Source: Stropharia rugosoannulata (taxonomy: Eukaryota > Basidiomycota > Agaricomycetes > Agaricales > Strophariaceae). From it: DNA of 64,000 nucleotides. Of this stretch, positions 54,536-64,000 are shown in pieces (position 1 is the first letter of the stretch; each line of letters starts with the position of its first letter). A program made the position numbers and the translations under genes. The notes below the pieces were generated by a model. The model searched no databases, was not told where the DNA came from, and saw only the letters and a list, made by a program, of their open reading frames with translations. The stretch covers positions 4,216,001-4,280,000 of the forward strand of contig JANCIK010000002.1 in the NCBI GenBank assembly GCA_028532985.1. Direction: 5' to 3'.

Positions 54536-55143
54536 CATACTCCATTTAAATGACCAAAGAAACACCAACTTAGGCTTGTATCAAGCTTGCTTGCTTGCTA
54601 CTACTCTAGTTACTAGTTAGTGATAGTCCACTGTCAACGTCCCGGCACGGTTTATAACATAACTTATATAAGTGGTAACGTACGTACCGTACGTACTTGA
54701 CAATGAGCAAGCAAGGCACGGTACCGCTCCTTTGTGCATGCGCCATGAGAATTTTTTTTCTTGTGAGCAAGCCCCGCTCGGCGCTGGGTATGTACTTACT
54801 AATACTCCAACTCGGACTTGGACTTGCCGTGCCTCGCTCAGACTTGTCACTTTAGACTGCTGCACAGGAGAAGATCCGCAGACATGCATTGCATGTCATG
54901 TCTCGTTGGTATTTTGGTATTTCCTGTCATACACATACCCAGCGGAAGCATTCCAGTGCCTCAAACCAGCGGCGGGACGATATGTAGCTAACAGAGGCTA
55001 GACTCTACTCTAGAGCCCCTTTCGAAAAAAAAAAAAATAGGCCCGGGCCTGTTAGACAACGTGCGAGCAGCGTGAGGCGGGGACCGAATAACGTCCCGCT
55101 ATCAGCCACAAATTATAATACGCCCCGCCCCGCCCCGTACCAC

Positions 55144-55224
55144 CATTGAATGTCCGGTATGGATACAGATTTATTCATTCAGTATCCGGTACTATACAAA
55201 TTCACTCATTGAATATCCGGTATA
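55144..55224 (+). repeat. Three CATTGAATRTCCGGTA copies
   Basis: Copies near 55144, 55176 and 55207, spaced about 31-32 bp. The spaced direct repeat could be a regulatory or origin-like iteration, or decay of a tandem array. Confidence 0.6.
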
Positions 55225-55648
55225 CAGGATGATATGTTGCCTACTGTAATCAAACTCCATCATTTACTTTGTTTTTTCTTCTCGTAAGTGCTTTAGCTAG
55301 TGCTAGCGCCCAGCTGTCCAACGTCCAGGCTGGCAGTGCACCCAAGAAATCTTACCTCACGCCCAAGCCAAGCCGGTCAACCGTCAGACTGCCAGCGACT
55401 GGCTGGCTGGGGCACGGAACGGCACGCCGTTCTGATTGATATATGTATGCACGACAGACTTATCAATGCAGTATGTATGTGGTACATACATACAGTGATA
55501 CATAACATACTCTATACACCTCAAACAACAGCGGAAATGGACTCCTCGATCAGTAATTAAAAGGCTGGTAAAGTTAGCGCCCCTTACATAGGTACCGACT
55601 TGCCTTTTTAGCGGAATGCTCCCACCGCGTAGCGTATCGAAGTAGAAG

Positions 55649-55720
55649 CCTATCCTATGTAGCCTATCCTGGATTCCTATCCTACCCTATCCTACCCTAT
55701 CCATAATCCTACCCTATCCC
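55649..55720 (+). repeat. CCTATCCTAC minisatellite
   Basis: Imperfect copies of CCTATCC(TAC) over about 70 bp. Confidence 0.7.
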
Positions 55721-58700
55721 TAGCCCAGAGTCACACCGCGCACCGCGCGTTGGCACCTCCCCACCCACCATCCGCGCCAGGCCGCAAACACGAAGGCAAA
55801 CACGCGTTGCTATGTATATACACCATTGACAAACCGGAGCTAAGAAAAGAAAAGAAAAGAAAAATAAGACGGAGACGGAGCTTGAAGCTTGAAGCTTGAT
55901 TGTCTGAATCCATGTCAAAAATAAATACTCTACATACATAGCATAGCACGAGTGGCGACACCTGTATGTAAAAGCACACGCAGGCGGCCCCTCCTCGCGG
56001 CGCTGCGCCGTGCGCGTGCATGGGAGAAGAAGGCGAGTGCTTGTGAACAGATATATTATATAATCATAAGCTGAGGAGGGGGCCGTGAGCGTCAGCGTCA
56101 GCGTCAAGGAGGAGACCGAGAGATCGCCCAAAGAGGCAGACAGGTAGGCAGGCAGGCCGCAGCCGCCAGTCAGAACGCAGAAGCTTTTCGTGCGTGCGTC
56201 CGACTCCCGAGAGTGAGTGAGTAGGCTATTCTGCACCAGGCCAGATTTGGACCGCAGATTCAGGGTGCAAATGGTGGGTGGGTGGGTGCCCAGGAACACC
56301 CAACCACCCCGTCCCGGGTCCATTGATGAAATCTGATGATGTGGCGGTGCTGGGTGAGGGTTCTGACCTGCATATCACTTGTCGGCTGCTGTGACATGAC
56401 AGGCGTGATTCAATAAATGTTTTGTGGCAGGCGCACTTCCTCCGCGCAGCGCACCTAGCCTGGATAGGGAGGTGCGTGGGAGGTCAATGTGGGAGGTGGG
56501 AAAGGGCATTGTAGCTTATTTCGGATTGGGAAATGCTTGCACTCGGAGGAGGGTGGTGGTGGTGATTAGGGCGCTGGCTGGACAGAGATAGATGTACAAT
56601 TTTTGGCACGGATCCAAAGCCGACGGTATCTTCGTCTGGCATCAAAGTGGTTTCCTTCGATAGATATATGTATCTAAGTATATGTATGTATGTGAGTGCG
56701 CGTTCCAGGGTCCGTCGACAGATGGATCATCATGGCAGCGCGGCAAGGTAAGGCAAGGAAAGGTAAGGCAAGGCAAAGGCAGACGGAGATGCATCACATT
56801 CATTGAATCCGTACTTCCACACAGCAGATATCTACAGCAGTACATATCATCATCATCGTTGACAAAGCGAGATTATGCATTAGCGAAATCCGTGGAAATC
56901 GCAGCCCTGTGGCGGGGATGTGTACATAAGTCGATGTCGGCGCGCCCTCCTGACGCGGTGCTGAGCTGGCCGGTGGCGGGGCCGGGCGGGGCCTGGCGAA
57001 TGCGGTGTTTGAGTTCATCATCGTCTTGGGCGTTTCACGCCATAGCTACTACTCGCTCCCCCGCCCCCCTCGTCTGTTTAAGCACGCACGCTAGTTCCCT
57101 AGTCCCCTCGCCTTTCTCTCTTCCAGATCGTCCTTCCGTAAATTCACTAAGCTCTGATCAAGGCCGTCTGATGCACGTATGTATCCGTGCGCTGTGCGCT
57201 GTGCATTGGCTATTCGAGGCGCGCTGCGCACGCTGCCGTGCATCTGCTATCTCTCATATCTGTGTATCTGTGTATCTGGTATCTACGTACACATCTGCCT
57301 TCTCAGCGACGAGAGGCCGCTGCACATATACAGGCATGAAGACAAGAATGGTGGTTCCCATGTCTCGGGCGTATTACGTGCGAGAAAGAACGCGACATGG
57401 ATACAGTTGAGTTATGTAGTTGATCAGTGATGGCGCTGAGCGCAGTTGCGATCGGAGACACAAAGTTGGAGTCAGCCAGTCAGACGCATCAGGAGGTTCT
57501 TCCCACTTCGAGCTATGTAGTATGACATGCGCTGCGCTACGCACGCTTCGTTGGCGCAGACGTACAACAGCGCGCACTGCACAGTTGATGCCCGCAGGAA
57601 ACGTGCAGCGGCGTCTTTGTCGTCCCACTGAGCAGCGCATGGGTTGCCTTATACAGCACCACTCTATTCCGTCAAGGCCCACATGATGTATGTATTGTGC
57701 TTGCCCCGCAGGTGGGCGTGCGAAATCGCCAGATGTTCAAGTCCTTGATCAACGGCGCTTGGAATTTATGGACTCTATAAATATACATACATACGTATTT
57801 TTCGTGTGGATTTATGCACATATTTATTAGACCGAAATTTGCGCCGGCCGAGGGGAAGTTCTTGATATGCTCTGCTTATAATACCATGCAATGCTGACAC
57901 GGAACCCCAGGCGTATGTTTCGCTGTGGGGCACAGAAATATGTCGGCGGCGGCGGACTGGTTTTAAGCTCGTTCTCAGTGGCACAGATTGACGGATCGGA
58001 TTCCCGGGACGACGAGTGAGTGACCCAGGTCCCGTCCAATGACGGTCGTTGTAATAAATAAAAGAAGCGCTAATCATACCCTGTGAATCACGCCAGCTGC
58101 AACACCTGGCAGGAGGCACCGGCTGGAGGTGCACGGCGTATTACTGTTAGTATTAGACGAGTCGGCGTACGTATGTTGGTCATACATGCGTACGCTGCCT
58201 TTGTTATTTTATCTGTCTGGTGATACGGCGGGCCACGCCCAAAGCCTGCTTGCTGTGCGGCTTTGACATTGTGCATGCCGCATATGGGAAGAGCGCAGAG
58301 TAGAGTGAAATGTGCTGTTCAAGATATACATATACGCTGTATGCTGCGGAAAGACCGTGTATTCAGTCTGTGTCTGTCTGTCTGGAGTGACGGTGCTTGT
58401 GACGTCCTTGGTGATTGGGTCGTACTCACTCGCTTTACCGGCCCGAATGGGGCGTTTAAGTATAGAGTCCTCCGCACGACTGACGCCCAGAATACATGCG
58501 CCCTCAAGGCGTTTTTGAACATTGATGGTCCACTCTGGGGACCACTGCGGTGAATAGGAAGGTGTAAGTGTGTACATCTGAACTTGCGAGCTTGTCGCTG
58601 TAAAAGACGAATGTGCCAACGAGGGAACTCGACACTGCGTAATGTGCACATTGCAACAGGATAAGTAAGTACAATAATGAAGATGCCGAACGCGTTTAGC

Positions 58701-60055
58701 GAGCCCACTGCTTGCCGATCGCGATGCGCATGAGAAGGTCCTTTCGCTGGGAGAGAGAGGGCATTCAGCGGCTAGGGAAGCTTCGTGAGACTGCGTCCGT
58801 CGCAATAATAACCTGAGACCCGGCGATTTAATAGAGGTTGACGCAAGCGTAGAGAGGTGCACGGAAGCGTGTCAGGGTTATGCTATGATACGTATTATCA
58901 TCGGATGGCACGCTCCCGTTGCGACGATGAAACGAGGACAGGGCGATCATAGCTTTGCAACACAAGACCAGGAGATAAACGCCACAGAAAGACTGGGCGG
59001 GAGGAGATCCGTGACATTGTACTTTAAACATTGCCGCGACATAGTCATGGGTTGGATAATTAATGATCATCTGAGCTTCGATGCAAAGGTAGACGGACAG
59101 GCGCTAGAATGATGAGTGCGTGTAAAACATGGATACCTGGCGTTATGCGTCTGTGTTCCAGCGAGCGGAATCCCCGTTGAATGAATTGGCTCTGAGACAA
59201 AGCGCACGAATGTCGACGGAGTCGGAGACATGGGAGTTACCGCTACGCCGAAGGCTGATCGTGCCCGTAGATGAAGGAAGCACAGTTAAGATGAAAGATG
59301 GAGTTGGCAATATGATCTCGAGCGTGTTATTTGTAAGTCAAATATTCCATTTACGTGTGGAAAATTCATCACTCACAGCCCAGACGATTGGCCGATTGCG
59401 CGTACTGACCGTCTAGACAGTAAAATTTCCCAAAACGCTTAGGAAGCACAAAGCCAGTCATACAGCAGGTTGTATATCAGTTTTAGAGATATGAATAATG
59501 ACTTGACCGAGGAGCGTGTAGATGTATGACTGTGGCAAATGACCAAATAGTTCTTTCTGCCTGCCAAGTGCGGTACTTGCGAGGTATTTGATCAAAACAA
59601 CGGACAGATCAATAGAAAGTGTTTTGAGATAGCGGTGACTACTTCCAGCACGACGATACCGTGGGTTTGAGACCTCTGAAAGAAAGGTAACAAACGGTGT
59701 TTGGGATTGGGGCGAAAGTAATTGCTTCATGACTGGCCGCATTTTTTAATATTTTTTAAACGCCAGACCGGCATTATCCGTCGGAGCCATCAAATGCCCT
59801 AAACCCTGCAAGTATTATGTCCCACCTCTTCACCCGTCTGCGGATACGATAATGAGTTTCAATACCCTTGCTGTTTGCACAAAGTAGTTCATTTACTACC
59901 ACTGCCCTTTCCTAGTTAAGTTGTAGACCGCACGCCCCTAAAAGTATATGTTTCCCAAAATAGGATGTTATTAAAATAGACACTCACAATCGGCCTAGAA
60001 TGTTTTCATTACCGGCCCGTGTGGGGAAGCGAAGAAAGGTCTTTCCACTTCCACC

Positions 60056-62532
60056 ATGAACTCCAACGACAAGGAGCTGCTGCCTAACGCCTATTCAGCC
60101 CCTGTTAATGTGGTCAACACCCCCAAGAGACATTGGCGAAAGATGGCGGCCCTCCTTCTGATGGCGGTTTACCTGTCATTGTTAATCGTCGCTAGATATC
60201 GCGGGTCTGTTCGGGGTACTTCTGGTCTATCTCTCAACGGGTTGTGCGCGCAGCCCTACCCCGCTGCGTCACCCCACAACCTCTCGCGGTTTACAGATGA
60301 GCCTGGGTTCGCAGAGAAAGCCGCTGCGCGGCTGGCTGGCGCTGTCCGAATCCCAACTATGTTAGAACGGCCTTATCGCGTCTATTAATCACGCTGAAGC
60401 GAAGATGCATTTCATAGGTCGTTTGATGACATGGGTCCCGTCGACCAAGATGAACGTTGGGCGCCATTTACAGATATGCATGAATACCTCCGAACCACGT
60501 TCCCACTAGTGTAAGTTGTGATGATGGACTTCACCGATCAGGCAGCCTGACATGACATTTTCAGGCATTCACACCTGAATTTGACCATAATCGGCGGGTA
60601 CTCTCTGGTGTACACCTGGAAGGGTGCCGTGGCAGAGTCCAAGCCGCTTATGCTTACAGGTCACATCGACGTTGTGCCAAGGTCACTTAATTCTGCCTCA
60701 TTGCCAGCGTTGTATTGACGAGACTTTGCCGATCGTACGTCTTGCAGCCTCACTGCGTTGGACCGTTGGACGTACCCGCCATTCTCTGGGACGGTTGATA
60801 ACGAGTGGATTTACGGTCGTGGCGCAGGCGACTGTAAAAATAACGTAATCGGCATCCTGAGTGCAGTGGAGCATCTGTTAGACAGTCAATGGAAGCCTAC
60901 TCGAAACATAAGTGGGAGACTTCTTCTCCTGTGGCGCGCTTGTTAGCTTACACCTGGTCTAGTACTTGCGTTCGGACAAGATGAAGAGATTAGCGGTCCT
61001 CGCGGGGCCACGAACATAGGCAAGTACCTTCAGCAGCTGTATGGTAAGAACGGAATTGCCATGATTGTCGACGAGGGCGGTATGAATCTCGATAATGTGT
61101 ATGGAAAAGAATTCGCTCTTCCAGGTATAGCTGAGAAAGGATATTTGGTATGTCCTGTCTATTGTTTTTACCCGGACAAGGCTCAGATTATCCTTTGACC
61201 GACAGAATGTTGAAGTCCAAGTGGATATGCTTGGAGGACAGTAAGGAGGACCACGCTGATCGCTTTCATCGCAGCTCACTAAGCCTATTTACAAAGCTCG
61301 TCAATCCCCTCTCGCCATACCTCAATTGGAATACTGTCGAAGATAGTTTCAGCCATTGAGTAGGTTGGGCGTTTGAAGAGGAGTTATTAGTGCTGATATG
61401 TCGTCGGTATCCAGGGACTCGACCGTCTTTCAACCGCACCTCGAAACGAAAAGCCCTATTTGGGGTTATCTCTCATGTGCTGCCGCCCATGGTGATGCTG
61501 CGCAGGTCCCGTCTTGGATAACCAATGGCGTATCCTCGAAGAAACCAGATATGGATGACATGGCAAGAAGGTTCGCGGAACTGTCTGCGACGAACCAGTA
61601 CCTCGTCCAAACCTCGAAAGCGGCTACAATATTCCATGCAGGACTCAAGGCACTTGATATTTCATCTTTATTGCTAGACAACACCTGAGCCCATGTTACG
61701 CAGAGCAATGCCCTTCCGGAAACAGCGCGTGTATTGTTCAACTCCCGTGTCGATCTCCTAAGCTCACGTAAACGCTCTACTTGCATAGCCTATATCTATC
61801 AAACTAACGCTCTGCTAAATCTGAAGCTGACGCGACGAAAATGGCTTACTACAGTCTAATCAAACCCGTCGCCGAGAAGTATTCTCTCCTTTTGGATGGT
61901 GAATCGCTCTCAGACGAAGACTCAATCGGGAATATTACAATGATTCCTTCGTTTGCGCATGATCCAAGTCCGATATCGCCATTCACGACAGCCTCGACGG
62001 CATGGTCTGTCTTTTCGAAGGCCGTGCAGGCATCCTTTGGCCCGGATGTAATTACTGCACCTAGTGCCATGACTGGCAATACCGATACACGGTTCTATGT
62101 AAGTCCTTTCAGCCGCATCTCTTGTAATAAATCATGATAGCTTACATTATAATTCCGTAGTGGAACTTGTGAGTCTGACTTCTACTTGAGAGACCTATAT
62201 AGTTCATAATTCCGGTATAGGTCAGAGAATATATATCGTTGGAGTCCAACCCGCGTTGGGACAAAGTACGTTACATATCGTGACATGCTTAACTTCATAT
62301 ACCTTGCTGAATTTCTTTCAAGGCTCAATATACATACCGTGGACGAGAAGATCAGTAAGCTAGTCTAATTGTTTAAGAATGACAGCCCACTCATATTCTT
62401 ATCAGAAATAAAGACACACGTAGAAGGAATCAAGTTCTATACAGGTAAAATCTTTTTCATAACATCAGAAGCCAGAGATTAATGACTTCATTTCAAAAAG
62501 AACTTATTCTTCAGTCTGACGCTAGTCTATAA
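60056..62532 (+). pseudogene. M20 metallopeptidase (carboxypeptidase S-like), probably decayed
   Basis: Begins MNSNDKELLPNAYSAPVN with a transmembrane anchor (AALLLMAVYLSLLIVARY), as in vacuolar Gly-X carboxypeptidases. Zinc and catalytic motifs read GHIDVV, YGRGAGDCKNN, FGQDEEISG and VDEGG, with IHTVDEKI near the end. The front half splices cleanly (60056-61148). After LGG near 61235 the expected HSSVPPxHT zone is lost, a TGA interrupts the frame at 61686 (after LLLDNT), and the NIHTVDEK exon appears one base out of frame near 62325. Downstream peptides LVQTSKAATIFHAGLKALDI and MAYYSLIKPVAEKYS confirm the family order. Sequencing error or unrecognised splicing could explain one lesion, but hardly all three. 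Confidence 0.7.
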
Positions 62533-63466
62533 GTCGCCTTCCTATATCAAGTATGGTCGAATGAGAACCTTTTGTTCTTGTACCAAGTATATGTACTACT
62601 ATCGTTCATTGTTCAGTTACATGTGAACTTCCATCCTATTTTGACCCTTCAGAAAAACATTCAGCCCTGCCTGAACCCTCATGAAGATCATCATGGCCGA
62701 CCCTGCGACATTCGGCACCGAGAAGCCTCGTTGCCCCAGTCAGGTTCGGCATCATCATTGACCATATGCATTATGATTAGGCGTCCTTGAAGGGTCTCTC
62801 CCGAAGCGGCGTTCAGGCTCCGGCTACATTCACGGCTAAGTAGGGAGGCGGAGGACGGTGCCTAAATTTAGAGCATCTGATCCGCTCCCTGAGAGGTGCC
62901 GGTGAATATTTGAATGCTGGAAGGTAAATGCTCTGATAGGCTCTGATCCAGCTCTGATTACAATCCGGGGCTGGATATTTGTTGATTATTGGTTGATTTG
63001 AATGTATTTCAAATGTTTTAAATTACAGGAAGGACATTTTATCTGCTCGGCTTGGATAATTGCATTAGAATCGGCACCCGACTCGGACTGAGCCGCTGAG
63101 CGCCGATTAACAGGGTGCAGCTTTTGCTTTAGCGATATGGAGAAAAATGAAGTACATGGTCAGGAGCTATATATACAGCTTAGACATAAACTAGGCCTAT
63201 TTCTCTGATGCATTTGTATCTACATTTCAAGGAAGTAGTTCTGTATATTCGCGCTGCCGAGTACTTTTCGGAGAATGCCGCGTCCTGGAAGTGGAATTGA
63301 TCTTGTCCGTCTTCCACAATGTCTGCAAAGCCGCCAGTCTCATAAATCCCTCTATGACTCAGTCCACGCCCATGAAGTCAACTAGTTGGTCTCACAATCC
63401 CCGGAATTACTTAGCCAAGCGCAGAACTGGAGATGATTTTCATTAAACACGTCCAGAACTTCAGGA
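62533..63466. other. Intergenic between the peptidase relic and the MFS gene
   Basis: No gene recognised. The right 100 bases should hold the sugar-transporter promoter. Confidence 0.45.
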
Positions 63467-64000
63467 ATGTTCGCCAGACGTCAAACCTACAAGGTCCGCT
63501 ATCCTCGATGGATGGCCGGTGCGCCTCTCCTTTACTCTTCCTCTGCGCTGGCGTCGCTGGGCGATGCTATGTTTGGATACAGTCAGGGGATCATCGCGGC
63601 TGCACAGGTCCAGCCCTCCTTTATTCGCCGTATGTATGGCTCCGATGTCACGTTGGCACAGGTTCAGGCGGGTGATGATGGAGTGGATGTCTTTGTTCAA
63701 GGTACTTCCCAATGCTCTCGGATGAAAGTGTCTGCTACATATTCCCCATCTAGCTATTGTCGTGGCATGTCTAAACTTAACCGCGTTACTGGCCTCCTAT
63801 GCATCTGCGTACATCTGTGATATCTTGGGTCGGCGAACTTCCATCCGTATTGGTGGACTGATATACCTCGTCGCCTCAATCATTCAGATATTCATGCCCA
63901 ACATTACTGCCCTGATTATAGGTCGTTGCATACAAGGTCTCGGAGTCGGCATTCTGTCTATGACCGTCCCTATCTACCAATGCGAGATCGCCCCTGGACA
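63467..64000 (+). CDS. MFS sugar transporter, partial (runs off the window)
   Basis: Start of a major-facilitator sugar porter in the plasma membrane. Exons 63467-63701 and 63754-64000 (continuing). The N-terminus MFARRQTYKVRYPRW leads into the first membrane helix (APLLYSSSALASLGDAMFGY) with SQGIIAA. After the intron come helices with LASYASAYICDILGRRTSIR, which holds the D-x-x-GRR loop signature between helices 2 and 3, and GRCIQGLGVGILSMTVPIYQ with CEIAPG, the PxYxxEIAP-type motif of sugar porters. Only about 160 of the expected 500-550 residues are inside the window. The donor GTACTT and acceptor CATCTAG keep frame. An earlier in-frame ATG at 63433 is possible but adds no feature. Confidence 0.9.

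Larger units (their letters stand above)
52193..60055. other. Long low-complexity, apparently gene-free region
   Basis: The first 1 kb contains the reverse-strand promoter of the zinc-finger gene. Beyond that are many GTATGTATG, TACGTACG, GGGGG and CCTATCC tracts, with multiple open frames on both strands (for example 54002-54553, 55709-56323, 56682-57410 and 58209-58862) but no family motif or splice structure. Tandem repeats are listed separately. I see no gene I would defend. Confidence 0.45.

Noticed and set aside
54002..54553. 183-codon forward ORF
   Set aside because: The first third is translated TATGGGG-type low-complexity sequence, and the rest covers TTTTAG and 22-bp repeats.
55709..56323. 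204-codon reverse ORF
   Set aside because: Composition follows local GTCAGC and A-rich tracts; no motif.
56682..57410. 242-codon forward ORF
   Set aside because: No motif, odd composition (Ser/Cys/Arg), overlaps other open frames in G/C-rich DNA and has no splice partner.
58209..58862. 217-codon reverse ORF
   Set aside because: Some stretches look protein-like, but no family, signal or splice structure supports it and opposite-strand frames are also open.

Overview
The window reads as nuclear DNA of a mushroom-forming basidiomycete (Agaricomycetes). The reasons are many short GT-AG introns (about 50-60 nt), class II cytochrome P450 genes with 11-12 exons, a FunK1-type kinase (a family expanded in Agaricomycotina), a GPI-anchored GH16 glucanase, a small secreted cysteine-rich protein and an NRG1-like zinc-finger regulator. 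Gene models were spliced by eye from GT..AG sites and family motifs; no searches were run.

Layout. 1-13.5 kb: P450 A (+), a membrane-anchored disordered protein (+), a GH16 glucanase (-), P450 B (+) and a relic of a P450 5' end. 13.5-22.9 kb: gene-poor and repeat-rich, with a decayed FunK1 kinase split by element E1 and the first of three single-pass membrane paralogues. 22.9-32.2 kb: element E3 (5.0 kb), then P450 C (-) split by element E2 (1.66 kb). 32-39 kb: mostly unassigned, with a small secreted protein and a tRNA-Arg with a 10-nt intron. 39.3-42.3 kb: the PP4 catalytic subunit (-) with unusually long introns. 43.8-47.9 kb: two tandem membrane paralogues with duplicated 5' modules. 50.4-52.2 kb: an NRG1-like C2H2 factor (-). 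52-60 kb: low-complexity, apparently gene-free. 60-64 kb: a decayed M20 peptidase and the start of an MFS sugar transporter that runs off the window.

The most notable content is a family of three transposon-like elements (E1 17110-18754, E2 29935-31597, E3 22920-27947). Each begins GGGC and ends GCCC, has inverted terminal repeats, is flanked by a perfect 9-bp target duplication, and carries dense subterminal arrays of an 8-bp word (GTCCGTGC in E1 and E2, TCACGCAC in E3). The 9-bp duplication fits Mutator-like elements (MULEs). No transposase is visible. E3 instead carries one apparently intact multi-exon gene with a USP-like cysteine-protease core (NSCWLD Cys box, GSHFIA His box), a PHD finger, a WYPVRL/WWRG segment and a basic tail. 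E2 carries a decayed copy of the last part of the same gene, so the gene looks like a resident of the family rather than a one-off capture. E2 sits inside an exon of P450 C that is otherwise open from start to stop; E1 sits inside the kinase pseudogene.
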